Part shown: in pieces, positions 1 through 8,561 of the stretch | Layout of the letters: each line of letters begins with the position of its first letter | Position numbering within the stretch: position 1 is the stretch's first letter | Assembly (NCBI GenBank): GCA_045802605.1 | Contig: JBJMQS010000066.1 | Coordinates: 62,001 to 126,000 of the forward strand | DNA from: JBJMQS01 sp045802605 | Lineage (GTDB): Bacteria > Planctomycetota > Planctomycetia > Gemmatales > Gemmataceae | Direction: 5' to 3' | Length of the DNA stretch: 64,000 nucleotides | Notes under the pieces: generated by a model | Databases searched by the model: none | Told to the model about the DNA's origin: nothing | The model's input: only the letters and a program-made list of their open reading frames with translations | Program-made: the position numbers and the translations under genes

Positions 1-942
1 TTTCAGCTTGCCGGAAAATACTCGGATAAAGGTCATGTGGCCAACGAACTTGTCGTTGACGGTCTTGAATACCTGACCGACAAACGGAGCGACTGGATCC
101 GGCGTGATCGGTACTTCCCCCTTGGCATTCATTCCTGTCCGCGTTGGGGCCGCATCCGGGGACAAGGCAAACTTTGCGACTGCGGCTAAAAACTCGCTGA
201 CCCCGAGATCTTTTTTCGCCGCGGCGCAGAACATGGGCACGACGTGCCCCTCGGCGACGGCGTTCGGCAAAGCCGCGATAATCTCATCGTTAGTGAGATC
301 ACCTTCTGAGAGATATTTCTCCATCAGCGCATCGTCACTCTCCGCGACCGCGTCGAGCAATTCAGTCCGCGCCTTGGCCAGATCGACCACGGCTCCATCG
401 GTGGCCTTGAGAATGTCGGCCACGCCCTTGAAAGCCGGGCCAGTGCCTGTCGGCGCGTTGAGCAGCACGCAGTTCTTACCGAGAGAGAGGCGGATGTTGT
501 CAACGAGTGCCTGGAAATTGACATTGTCCGAATCGAGTTTGTTGATGACGACGAAGCGGGCGAGCCCGTGATTGCCGGCTTCCCGGAACATACGGCGAGT
601 ATTCGCCTGAACGCCGCTCGCGGCGTTGATAACGATCACCGCGGATTCGACGGCGTTCAGCGCACCAAGCGCTGCGCCGATGAAGTCGGGATACCCCGGC
701 GTGTCGATGATTTGCAGGTGTTTGCCATCAAAATCAGCGTGAAGCACCGTCGAGTCGATGGAGAAATGCCGTTTATGTTCTTCTTCATCATAATCGGAAA
801 AACTTGTCGCATCATCCACGCTGCCGCGTCGGGTCACGGCGCCAGCCTTGAAAAGGAGAGAGTCGACCAGCGACGTCTTTCCGGCCGCGCCATGGCCCAC
901 AAAGGCCAAGTTGCGGATCGCCCCCACTGTGTGCGGTGTCAT
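1..942 (-). CDS. Elongation factor G-like GTPase, 3' end outside window
   Basis: Leftward reading frame open from 942 to the window edge, so the C-terminus is missing; about 314 residues are visible. The N-terminus carries a translational-GTPase G domain: P-loop GHGAAGKTSL near residue 15, G3 DTPGYPDF and G4 NKLD. The GHGAAGKT form of the P-loop, instead of the usual GHIDAGKT, is what I associate with the EF-G-II/EF-G-like branch, so the role could be ribosome recycling or an accessory translocation function rather than canonical FusA; the missing domains IV-V would help decide. The ATG at 942 is preceded by AGGA at good spacing. The 200 bp to the prepilin peptidase gene hold no other gene. 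Family confident, subfamily inferred. Confidence 0.9.
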   Translation of the reverse strand, partial: MTPHTVGAIRNLAFVGHGAAGKTSLVDSLLFKAGAVTRRGSVDDATSFSDYDEEEHKRHFSIDSTVLHADFDGKHLQIIDTPGYPDFIGAALGALNAVESAVIVINAASGVQANTRRMFREAGNHGLARFVVINKLDSDNVNFQALVDNIRLSLGKNCVLLNAPTGTGPAFKGVADILKATDGAVVDLAKARTELLDAVAESDDALMEKYLSEGDLTNDEIIAALPNAVAEGHVVPMFCAAAKKDLGVSEFLAAVAKFALSPDAAPTRTGMNAKGEVPITPDPVAPFVGQVFKTVNDKFVGHMTFIRVFSGKLK

Positions 943-1144
943 GTGGTCCTTCCGAATTGAGGTGGGAAATTGAGTCGAGGCAAAAAGGATTCGGCGGGCG
1001 TTCGGCTGAATCGGCAGTCATAGACGCATGTGAAGATGCGCCATGCTCTGGCCGGTTGGATCAGCACGCCTACGCTCCGCGTCTTGTCGGCATGAGTCTT
1101 GAGGTTGGGTCATTTTCGCCTCGTGGCGGTCGATTTGCAAGGGT

Positions 1145-2254
1145 CTACCCCGGCGATTGAGAACTGCCCCGCATCCGCCCCATAATCCAGCACAAGATAA
1201 ACAAAAATAGCCCGCCCGCGCCGACGACGGGCACCAACAAATCCCCGTTGAAGAGTAACGGCTGAAACGCGGGGCCGAGGCGATTCCACGCAAATGCCGT
1301 CGCCAAACTGCCGATCGCCAACCCAGGCCCAAACGGGAGTGAATCGTCGTGAAAAACGACGAGTTGGACGATGGCCAAACCGAGTGTGACGAGTGCTCCA
1401 ACAAAAAAGCCCACAACCACAACCTGCCAACCAAAAAACGCACCGACCATCATCATCATGTCGGCGTCACCCAGGCCGAGAGCTTCGCGTCCGAGGCCGC
1501 GCGTGGCTAAAAATCGGACCGCACGAAGCAGGAACGTTCCTGTCAACATCCCGACGAGGCCCGTCGTTAGGCCGCTGAGATGTGAATCCGCGGCAAAACC
1601 TTCAGGAAGTGGTCCCCAAAATGGCCAGATTTGGGCTCCGATAGGAATTTGCACCGGCCCCATCAAGGCCCACCACGCGGGCACCGGGCCTGGCACGAGT
1701 TTGACATCTTCGGGCCACGGCCAAGGCAATGCCAGCGAAAACAACAATCCGACCACGGTGCCCGTGATCGTGACCACGAGTGGGATCTCGCGGCTTTCCA
1801 TGTCACACGCGGCGGCGACGATGAGAAACCCGGCCAAGGCCCAGTGCTGTACCACCCAGAGCCAGGCTTGCCATGGCACCGCACCGTTGCGAATATTCCA
1901 CGCATTGGCGTGAATGAATGCACTTTGATGGACATCGGCGATGACCAGCAAATAAAAGATGGCCGCGAATGTGCAGGCTGTGAATAGCTCGACGAAAAAA
2001 TAGCGCATCGAGAATTTTGAACCGCAGCGACGACATCGACCGCGTAGCCACCAGTAACTGAGAAGCGGGATATTGTCATACCAAGCAATCGCCTGGAGGC
2101 AGTTGCCGCAGCGCGAGCCCAGCGGCCAAAGGATGCTCTTTTCCAGTGGCAGCCGAGCGATGCACACATTGAGGAGGCTGCCGACCGCCGCACCGACGAG
2201 GAACGTCCAGACAATCCAAATGATGATCGGCAGGTGGCCAGCGAAATTCAGCAT
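1145..2254 (-). CDS. Prepilin peptidase, A24 family (type IV prepilin leader peptidase/methylase)
   Basis: A 369-residue polytopic membrane protein that should cleave and N-methylate type IV pilin or type II secretion pseudopilin precursors at the cytoplasmic membrane. Two CxxC pairs (C49/C52 and C74/C77) form the N-terminal zinc-binding cytoplasmic domain seen in PilD-type enzymes. Catalytic aspartates are D151 (in ACDMESREIP) and D263 in the GLGD motif. A loop of about 70 residues rich in Pro/Trp between the two aspartates makes it longer than the usual 250-290 residues. Its start overlaps the end of the shikimate kinase gene by 7 bp, so the two are probably translated from one message although their functions are unrelated. 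No pilin genes are in this window. Confidence 0.9.
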   Translation of the reverse strand: MLNFAGHLPIIIWIVWTFLVGAAVGSLLNVCIARLPLEKSILWPLGSRCGNCLQAIAWYDNIPLLSYWWLRGRCRRCGSKFSMRYFFVELFTACTFAAIFYLLVIADVHQSAFIHANAWNIRNGAVPWQAWLWVVQHWALAGFLIVAAACDMESREIPLVVTITGTVVGLLFSLALPWPWPEDVKLVPGPVPAWWALMGPVQIPIGAQIWPFWGPLPEGFAADSHLSGLTTGLVGMLTGTFLLRAVRFLATRGLGREALGLGDADMMMMVGAFFGWQVVVVGFFVGALVTLGLAIVQLVVFHDDSLPFGPGLAIGSLATAFAWNRLGPAFQPLLFNGDLLVPVVGAGGLFLFILCWIMGRMRGSSQSPG

Positions 2255-2781
2255 GATGCGAGGATACGGGAAACGACTTCATCAGGGGATTGTTTGTCCG
2301 TGTCAATTATCAGCCGAGCGACGGTGGCATAGAGCGGCTCACGGACTCGCAATAGCGTCTCGACCTCGTGCAAGCTGCCCCCGGCAATCAGGTGGGGCCG
2401 ACGGTGGGCGGTGCCGGCGTCCGCTTGGATCCGTGCGAAAAGAGTCTCGGCTGGGGCTCGAAGCCAGATCGGGAATCCCCATGAGGCGAGATAGGCCCGG
2501 TTTTCTTGCCGCAAGACGATTCCGCCGCCGGTCGCGATGACAATCTGTTGGTGCTTGGAGAGATTTTGCAGTGCGGCCGTCTCATAATCCCGAAAAGCCG
2601 GCTCACCAGGATCGGCGAAAAGTTCCGCGATCGTCCGGCCCGACGCGGAGATGATTTCATCATCGGTGTCAGCGAATTCCCAGTGAAGTGCTTGCGCCAG
2701 ACGATGCCCGATGGTAGATTTGCCGGCACCGCGATAGCCAATCAGATAGACTCGCTCAGCCCCGGCAAAGGTCGCGTTCAT
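2248..2781 (-). CDS. aroK: Shikimate kinase
   Basis: A 177-residue cytoplasmic kinase phosphorylating shikimate at the 3-OH, fifth step of chorismate synthesis. The Walker A sequence GYRGAGKS lies at residues 15-22; a DTDD stretch follows for substrate and Mg binding, then the GGG shikimate-binding motif and a lid Arg further on. Length is normal for the family. Its ATG overlaps the stop of the upstream aroD-aroE fusion in an ATGA, so it is translationally coupled to the enzyme making its substrate. Downstream it overlaps the prepilin peptidase gene. Confidence 0.93.
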   Translation of the reverse strand: MNATFAGAERVYLIGYRGAGKSTIGHRLAQALHWEFADTDDEIISASGRTIAELFADPGEPAFRDYETAALQNLSKHQQIVIATGGGIVLRQENRAYLASWGFPIWLRAPAETLFARIQADAGTAHRRPHLIAGGSLHEVETLLRVREPLYATVARLIIDTDKQSPDEVVSRILASC

Positions 2782-4352
2782 TCGTCGGCCGGGAGTTGAA
2801 CAGGTGAGAGCTTCCGCCGAATTGCTTTGGCGATCGTATCCACGGGAGCCTCGCGACCCGTAAATAATTCGAACTGTGTGCTTGCTTGCCGAATGAACAT
2901 GTCCACGCCGGTGATAACTGTTGCTCCCCGGGCGCGAGCCTCTTTGACCAATAGCGTAGTTTCCGGCACGTAGACAGACTCGAAGACGATCAGATCCGGT
3001 CGCAGATAACTGTTATGTAGGGGGCTTTCGTCCACATTCGGATGCATCCCAATAGGCGTGCAATTGATGACGATCCGGCAGCCTTCCTTGTGCCGGGCTT
3101 TCCAATCGAGAGGTTCGCCGCCGACTTCCTTCGCCAACTTTTCAGCTCGTTCATGTGTCCGGCTGGCGATCCACAGAGTGCAATGAACTTTCGCTAGTGC
3201 GTGGGCGGCCGTCCGGGCCAGACCCCCGGCCCCGAGAATCAGCACCGGCCATTTGTGCAAATCAGGCGGTGCGCCGTTGGCATCGCGCGGCAAGTTGGCC
3301 ACCAGCGCGTCCATCAAGGCTTTGGCGTCTGTGTTATATGCTTTGAATCCCAAATGCCGGCTTTGCGTGGTCGTAGGGTCGAAAACTGTGCCGCCAGGAT
3401 CTTCGCCCGGCGCATAGATTCGGACCAGTGTGTTCGCGGAGTGAGTCTCTACGACTGCATCATCGCGGGCATTGGCCTCATGCGCTGCCGCCTCCTTGTG
3501 CGGAATTGTGACACTGTAACCATCGACGATTCCGCGAAACACTTTCAGACATTCGGCAAGATGGCCTTTCGGCACCCAAATGGGAATATACAGGGCATTG
3601 ATTCCCAGCTTCGCAAAAGCTGCGTTGTGAACGAGCGGGCTGAAGCTGTGGCCAATCGGATCGCCGACCACAGCGAAGATTTGTGCGCCCGGCTGCACTC
3701 GCTCCAGTCGATAAGAGGACTTGGCATCCGTGTACGTCGGCATGCCCGGCGTGATGATCCGCTCTTTGTTAAACGCGGCATATATGAACGGTGCACCCAT
3801 GGCCGCGCCAATTAATCGGCTCGGGATACCGATCTCACCCATGCAGAAGGCAATCGTGGGCTTGGGGGCATTGCGAACCAGATCGATCAGACGTTTGTTG
3901 TCGGGGAGGGTCTTACCCATCACCGCGATCTTAATCACATCTGCATCCTGTGCGCACATTTTCGCGTAGATGTCTTCTAAATCATCGGGCACCGTCTTCA
4001 TGTTGTGATAACTGACGATGCGCTTGACGTTTTTGAAGCGGCGAATCTCATCCGCGATGTCGGTCTCGAGATCGACCCAGTCGAAGCCGTCCGCAATGCA
4101 TTGCCGTAGAAGAATTTTTCGAGCCGCTTCGGAGCCGCCGAACCGTCCGCCGTCGGCGGGTCGCCGGGCGGTGGCAATCAACTCCAAGTGTTTTTTGGCG
4201 GCGAGAAATCGCTTGAGATCGGGCGCTTGGCTAATGAAGTCGAGACGAATCTCGGCCAAGTCGGCTCCGCGAGCCGCCGCTTCCTCCATTTCCGCCAGCA
4301 CCATGCGATGTCGGGTACGACCGATGACGGCACAAATTCGCGGCGACGGCAT
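2778..4352 (-). CDS. aroDE: Fused 3-dehydroquinate dehydratase (type I) / shikimate dehydrogenase
   Basis: A 524-residue bifunctional enzyme for steps 3 and 4 of the shikimate pathway. Residues 1-215 are a type I dehydroquinase: EIRLD near residue 34, H116 in SYHN and the Schiff-base K141 in VIKIAV. From about residue 222 it is AroE-like: GDPIGHSFSPL (230-240) for shikimate binding, an NTD motif, and the NADP-binding LILGAGGLART. The same domain order is known in plants and some bacteria, and it suits channelling to the adjacent aroK. It is divergent from the ABC transporter at 4501; the 148-bp gap must hold promoters for both directions. Confidence 0.95.
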   Translation of the reverse strand: MPSPRICAVIGRTRHRMVLAEMEEAAARGADLAEIRLDFISQAPDLKRFLAAKKHLELIATARRPADGGRFGGSEAARKILLRQCIADGFDWVDLETDIADEIRRFKNVKRIVSYHNMKTVPDDLEDIYAKMCAQDADVIKIAVMGKTLPDNKRLIDLVRNAPKPTIAFCMGEIGIPSRLIGAAMGAPFIYAAFNKERIITPGMPTYTDAKSSYRLERVQPGAQIFAVVGDPIGHSFSPLVHNAAFAKLGINALYIPIWVPKGHLAECLKVFRGIVDGYSVTIPHKEAAAHEANARDDAVVETHSANTLVRIYAPGEDPGGTVFDPTTTQSRHLGFKAYNTDAKALMDALVANLPRDANGAPPDLHKWPVLILGAGGLARTAAHALAKVHCTLWIASRTHERAEKLAKEVGGEPLDWKARHKEGCRIVINCTPIGMHPNVDESPLHNSYLRPDLIVFESVYVPETTLLVKEARARGATVITGVDMFIRQASTQFELFTGREAPVDTIAKAIRRKLSPVQLPADE

Positions 4353-4483
4353 GGCGGCCCCTGGAGGTGCAATGAACTCTCAACTTCGATTATAACTCTC
4401 AACCCCGCTCGGCAGCCCCACTACCGTGAACCTTATGTCGCTCGCACCGCTCCTATGGTAATATTTCGGCCGACCTTGCGGTC

Positions 4484-4492
4484 AAAGGAGGT
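4484..4492 (+). promoter_or_regulatory. Strong Shine-Dalgarno that fixes a TTG start
   Basis: AAAGGAGGT sits 8 nt before the TTG at 4501. This near-perfect anti-16S match is the reason for accepting a rare TTG as the start of the ABC transporter gene. Confidence 0.75.
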
Positions 4493-4500
4493 GGCGACGG

Positions 4501-6057
4501 TTGACTAAGTGGCTCGCATATTCACTATTGGCACTCTTTGCATCGGCTCCTATCGCCTGGGCTGCCGACACGCTCTCCGACATCAAACAGCGCGGAGAAC
4601 TGCGGTGGGGCGGCGATGAGGAAGGGGGAGCCCCATACATCTACCGGGACGAGTCCCACGATAATCGCATTACCGGCTTCGAAGTGGAATTGATGGAGCA
4701 CATCGCCAGGCGTCTCGGTGTCAAATCAGTTTTCAAACAAGGGGATTGGAAGAATCTCCTCAACGAGCTCAACCAAGCCCGCAGCTTCGACGTTGCCTGC
4801 AATGGCATTGAGCTGACGCCGGGCCGGCTGCGAACATCGATCGCCACGATTCCCTATTTCGTCTACGAACTGCATATCTTTGCCCGCGCCGACGACAACC
4901 GCGCCATGAATTGGGATGACCTTCATCATCCAAAGCCGGATGGTGGGTCCTGGACTGTGGGCGTACTCGAAGGAACCTCAGCCGCTGAGGTGATGGCTTC
5001 CAAATTCTCCGAACATGTGACGGCGCGATCTTATGGCGGGACAACCGAAGGGTTCCGTGACGTCGTCAATCACAACATCGATTTCACGGTAACCGATACA
5101 CCGGCCGCCACGGTTTATGGAAACAAGTTTCCGGTGAAACAAGTCGGCGAGCCGATCGAAAGAGGATATTACGCCATCTATCTTCGTCCCGGCGATGAAG
5201 CGCTGCGCGACCGGATCGATGAGATATTGCGCGAGGCCATCAGCGACGGAACGCTTCGCAGCATTCTGAGCAAATATGGATTGTGGAACGCTGCCCAAGA
5301 ATCGCTCGCGAACGCCGAAACGCAACGCATCAGTGTAACGCTACGGTCCACAGAGGCGGGGCCGTCGCACTGGAAAGTTGTCGGACGCTATTGGCCTCTC
5401 CTCACCAAAGCCGCCCGCATGACGATTTTTCTAAGCCTCGTCTCGATGCCACTCGCGGTGGCACTGGGGCTGGGCATTGCGCTTGGGCGTCTTTATTCCC
5501 CGTTGTGGCTCCGATGGATCTTTGCGGTGTACGTTGAGGTGGTTCGGGGAACGCCGCTCTTGTTGCAATTGCTGTTCATCTACTTCGGTCTGCTCCCATT
5601 CATCGTGAATTTCCTACCAGAGGCGTGGCAGGACTTTGCGCGCCAATACGCCGCCGTCATTGCGTCGATTGCCGGGCTTTCTTTGAATTACGCCGCCTAT
5701 GAAGCAGAAATTTACCGCGCCGGCTTGCTCGCTATTCCGCCGGGCCAAACCGAGGCGGCGCTGGCGTTGGGCATGTCGCGGAGTCAAGCAATTCGGCACA
5801 TCGTGGTGCCTCAGGCATTTCGCATCGTCATCCCACCCGTGACGAATGACTTCATCAACTTGTTCAAGGACACAGCGGTCTGCTCGGTCATCACGGTGGT
5901 TGATCTCAGCAAGATGTACAACATCGCGGTCAATAATGCTCCCGAGGCATTCGTCGAGCTAGCGCTCGTGACCGCTGGACTCTATCTGATCATGAGCTAC
6001 CCGCTCGCACTCGTGACCCAGCGGCTCGAATCGAAGCCAGGGCGGGAGATCCACTGA
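4501..6057 (+). CDS. Polar amino acid ABC transporter, substrate-binding protein fused to permease
   Basis: A 518-residue fusion. Residues 1-22 look like a signal peptide or anchor; residues 25-265 form a periplasmic amino acid-binding domain of the family-3 (GlnH/HisJ) type; from about 290 there is a HisM/GlnP-type permease with several membrane segments and the EAA loop (EAALALGMSRSQAIRHIVVPQA). Fusing the receptor to the permease tethers the receptor at the membrane, as known for some Gram-positive glutamine importers. The start is TTG, supported by a strong ribosome-binding site. The stop overlaps the start of the ATPase gene by one base, so the pair makes a complete importer. The amino acid carried cannot be read from sequence. 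Confidence 0.93.
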   Translation: MTKWLAYSLLALFASAPIAWAADTLSDIKQRGELRWGGDEEGGAPYIYRDESHDNRITGFEVELMEHIARRLGVKSVFKQGDWKNLLNELNQARSFDVACNGIELTPGRLRTSIATIPYFVYELHIFARADDNRAMNWDDLHHPKPDGGSWTVGVLEGTSAAEVMASKFSEHVTARSYGGTTEGFRDVVNHNIDFTVTDTPAATVYGNKFPVKQVGEPIERGYYAIYLRPGDEALRDRIDEILREAISDGTLRSILSKYGLWNAAQESLANAETQRISVTLRSTEAGPSHWKVVGRYWPLLTKAARMTIFLSLVSMPLAVALGLGIALGRLYSPLWLRWIFAVYVEVVRGTPLLLQLLFIYFGLLPFIVNFLPEAWQDFARQYAAVIASIAGLSLNYAAYEAEIYRAGLLAIPPGQTEAALALGMSRSQAIRHIVVPQAFRIVIPPVTNDFINLFKDTAVCSVITVVDLSKMYNIAVNNAPEAFVELALVTAGLYLIMSYPLALVTQRLESKPGREIH

Positions 6058-6803
6058 TGATCAACGTCCGGAATCTGGTGAAAAGTCATGGGCCAGTGCG
6101 CGTCCTCGATGGCGTGACGATGACCGTCAACGAAGGTGAGGTGGCGGTCTTGATTGGCCCATCCGGCGGCGGGAAGTCCACCCTGCTCCGTTGCATCAAT
6201 GGCCTCGAGCCCTTTCAATCTGGGGAGGTCCAAGTCCAAACCGTAAGGTTGTTACCTGAATCGTCGCCGCGCACTGCTGCCGCAACGCTCCGCGACTTGC
6301 GTCGTCGCATTGGGATGGTTTTTCAGCAATTCAATTTGTTTCCGCATTTGAGCGTTTTGGACAACGTGACTCTCGCGCCGAGGATCTCCATGGAGGTCCC
6401 GAGGTCAGAAGCAGAAGCGCAGGCAAAACAACTTCTCGAGCGAGTGGGCCTCAGCGACAAATTGGCCGCGCGGCCTGGCGAACTCTCCGGTGGCCAACAA
6501 CAGCGTGTCGCAATCGCCCGCGCTTTGGCGGTCAAACCAAAAGCGATGCTGTTCGACGAGCCGACGAGTGCTCTCGATCCGCGAATGGCCGCCGAAGTGC
6601 TCGTGGTGATGGCCGACCTGGCCAAAGACGGGCTGACGATGATGGTCGTGACTCACGCTATGGGGTTCGCCCGGCGTGTCGGGCATACGATCCACGTCAT
6701 GCACGCTGGCAAGATCGCCGAGTCCGGCCCGCCGGATCAAATATTCGGTTCCCCCACTACCGACGTGACCAAACGTTTTCTGCAAGAAGCCCATTCGACT
6801 TGA
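6057..6803 (+). CDS. Polar amino acid ABC transporter ATP-binding protein
   Basis: A 248-residue ATPase energising the fused receptor-permease upstream. Walker A is GPSGGGKST (about residues 36-44), the Q-loop is in GMVFQQFNLFPHL, the signature is LSGGQQQR, Walker B is LFDEPTSALDP, and the switch His is in VTHAMGFA. Length and motif spacing are those of the GlnQ/HisP group. The ATG shares its A with the TGA of the permease gene, so translation is coupled. Confidence 0.95.
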   Translation: MINVRNLVKSHGPVRVLDGVTMTVNEGEVAVLIGPSGGGKSTLLRCINGLEPFQSGEVQVQTVRLLPESSPRTAAATLRDLRRRIGMVFQQFNLFPHLSVLDNVTLAPRISMEVPRSEAEAQAKQLLERVGLSDKLAARPGELSGGQQQRVAIARALAVKPKAMLFDEPTSALDPRMAAEVLVVMADLAKDGLTMMVVTHAMGFARRVGHTIHVMHAGKIAESGPPDQIFGSPTTDVTKRFLQEAHST

Positions 6804-6860
6804 TGCGTTGTCTCTCGCCAGTTTCTCCGGATAATCACTCGGTTGCCCGGAGATCCGCAA

Positions 6861-7709
6861 ATGCCTGCTACTGCCAAGCGAGTTATTACCGTCGGCCATA
6901 GTCCCGATCCGGACGATGCGTTCATGTTTTACGCGCTGGCCCATGACAAGATCGACACCGGCAATCTCACGTTTCGGCATGAGCTGCAAGATATCGAGAC
7001 ATTGAATCGCCGGGCGCTGCGTGGCGAGTTGGAAGTCTCCGCGGTCAGCATCCACGCCTATTCCAAGCTAATTGACAAATATGCTTTGCTCCCGAGCGGC
7101 TGCAGCATGGGCGACCACTACGGCCCGATGGTCGTGTCGCGCTCGCCCTGGAAAATTGATGATCTCCGTGGCAAATCCATCGCAGTGCCTGGCACGATGA
7201 CGACAGCGTTTCTCACCTTTAAGCTGCTCCTGGGCAACGATTTCAATTTCGAAGTTCTACCGTTCGACAAAATCATTGCTGCCGTGGCTGAGGGCCGCTT
7301 TGACGCCGGCCTGATCATTCACGAAGGCCAGTTAACGTTTCAGAATCAGGGACTGAAACTTGTCGTTGATCTCGGCGTGTGGTGGCACGAAAAGACCGGG
7401 TTGCCTCTCCCGCTCGGTGGCAACGTCGTTCGTCGCGATCTCGGGCCTGAAGTCATTCGACAGATCAGCCACCTTCTAAAACAGAGCATCCGCTACGCGC
7501 TGGATCATCGCGAAGCCGCCTTGGACTATGCTTTGCAATATGCCCGCGACATGGACCGCAGCACCGCGGATAAGTTTGTCGGGATGTACGTCAACGACTG
7601 GACCATCGACTACGGGAACCGGGGGCGAACGGCCGTCCGGCACCTGCTAAGCGAAGCTCACAAAGCTGGCTTAATTCCAGAGCCAATTAACGTCGAATTC
7701 GTGGAATAA
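6861..7709 (+). CDS. mqnD: 1,4-dihydroxy-6-naphthoate synthase (futalosine-pathway menaquinone synthesis)
   Basis: A 282-residue protein of the periplasmic-binding-like MqnA/MqnD fold. The N-terminal SPDPDDAFMFYAL and the later YGPMVVSR and PGTMTTAFLTFKLL stretches are what I recognise as MqnD, which converts cyclic dehypoxanthinylfutalosine to 1,4-dihydroxy-6-naphthoate. I chose ATG 6861 (GGAG 8 nt upstream) rather than the TTG 18 bp before it. No other mqn gene is present in the window. The assignment implies that the organism makes menaquinone by the futalosine route. Confidence 0.88.
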   Translation: MPATAKRVITVGHSPDPDDAFMFYALAHDKIDTGNLTFRHELQDIETLNRRALRGELEVSAVSIHAYSKLIDKYALLPSGCSMGDHYGPMVVSRSPWKIDDLRGKSIAVPGTMTTAFLTFKLLLGNDFNFEVLPFDKIIAAVAEGRFDAGLIIHEGQLTFQNQGLKLVVDLGVWWHEKTGLPLPLGGNVVRRDLGPEVIRQISHLLKQSIRYALDHREAALDYALQYARDMDRSTADKFVGMYVNDWTIDYGNRGRTAVRHLLSEAHKAGLIPEPINVEFVE

Positions 7710-7806
7710 TCGCGCAAGTGCTTATTTTATAATGATTTGTGACCGTCGCAATAGCGCACGCCGGCCTGAAAACGCCGTAACCTGCTGTTTTCATTAGTGT
7801 TACCCC

Positions 7807-7851
7807 TTCCATTGTGTACGGATGTTGTCTATACTGTCGTACACATACGAC
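7807..7851 (+). promoter_or_regulatory. lexA promoter with palindromic operator candidate
   Basis: TATACT at 7830-7835 is a good -10 hexamer with a weak -35 (TTCCAT, 7807-7812) at 17 bp. Immediately downstream a perfect palindrome GTCGTA-CACA-TACGAC spans 7836-7851, over the expected start site, and TGTGTACG (7813-7820) mirrors CGTACACA (7838-7845) across the -10. Dyads of this kind with 4-bp spacers are the usual form of LexA boxes, so autoregulation is inferred; the planctomycete LexA consensus was not available to compare. Confidence 0.6.
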
Positions 7852-7882
7852 GGCCGCCTGCTGTCGTCAGGAGTGACTGGTT

Positions 7883-8488
7883 ATGGCCGACCAAACAAGT
7901 CTCACTCGCCGCCAGCGCGAGATACTCGACTTCATCAATCGCAAAGTAGAAACCAAGGGTTTCCCACCCACAATCCGGGATATCGGCACCGCGTTCGACA
8001 TCAAATCGCCGAACGGCGTCATGTGCCACCTGAAAGCCCTCGAGAAGAAGGGTTTCATCAGCCGGCAGGGCAAATCGGCCCGTGCCATCCAAGTGAGTCA
8101 TCGCACCGCAGTGCCGCACGGCATCCCATTCCGCGGCGTAGTCGCGGCCGGGCAGCCGATCGCGGCCATCGAGCAGGACGACCGCATCGAACTTGAAGAG
8201 ATGTTCCCCGGGGCGGATTTCTATGCATTGAAGGTGCGCGGGCAATCGATGATCGACGCGCACATCGAAGACGGCGACATCGTCATCATCAAAGAGCAGC
8301 CCGAAGCACCCAACGGCGAAAAAGTCGTGGCGATGGTCGATGGCGACGTCACGCTCAAGATCATTCAGCGCAAGAAAGACAGCGTTCACCTGATCCCTGC
8401 CAATGGCAACATGGCGCCGATTATCGTGGATTCGAGCCGCGACGTTCGCATCCTCGGCGTTTTGTCAGGCGTGATTCGGAAGTGCTAA
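7883..8488 (+). CDS. lexA: LexA repressor (SOS response)
   Basis: A 201-residue repressor-protease. The N-terminal winged helix covers residues 1-70 (LTRRQREILDFI start). The cleavage site is A89-G90 in VVAAGQP, and the S24-type dyad is S122 (GQSM) with K159 (DVTLK); all are in register with E. coli LexA. It should repress DNA-damage genes until RecA filaments stimulate self-cleavage. The palindrome 32 bp upstream suggests that it represses itself. It is monocistronic, with a convergent neighbour downstream. Confidence 0.95.
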   Translation: MADQTSLTRRQREILDFINRKVETKGFPPTIRDIGTAFDIKSPNGVMCHLKALEKKGFISRQGKSARAIQVSHRTAVPHGIPFRGVVAAGQPIAAIEQDDRIELEEMFPGADFYALKVRGQSMIDAHIEDGDIVIIKEQPEAPNGEKVVAMVDGDVTLKIIQRKKDSVHLIPANGNMAPIIVDSSRDVRILGVLSGVIRKC

Positions 8489-8501
8489 ACAAATTCTAAA
8501 A

Positions 8502-8560
8502 CGCAGACGGGCGCAGACTGAATTTCAGAATTTCAGTCCGCGATATCTGCGGTTTTGTCT
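8502..8560. terminator. Possible bidirectional terminator between convergent genes
   Basis: Nested inverted repeats lie between the stops of lexA and the cysteine-cluster gene: inner GACTGAA (8516-8522)/TTCAGTC (8532-8538) and outer CGCAGA (8502-8507)/TCTGCG (8546-8551), followed by a T-rich tract. Stem quality is moderate. Confidence 0.4.
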
Positions 8561-8561
8561 T

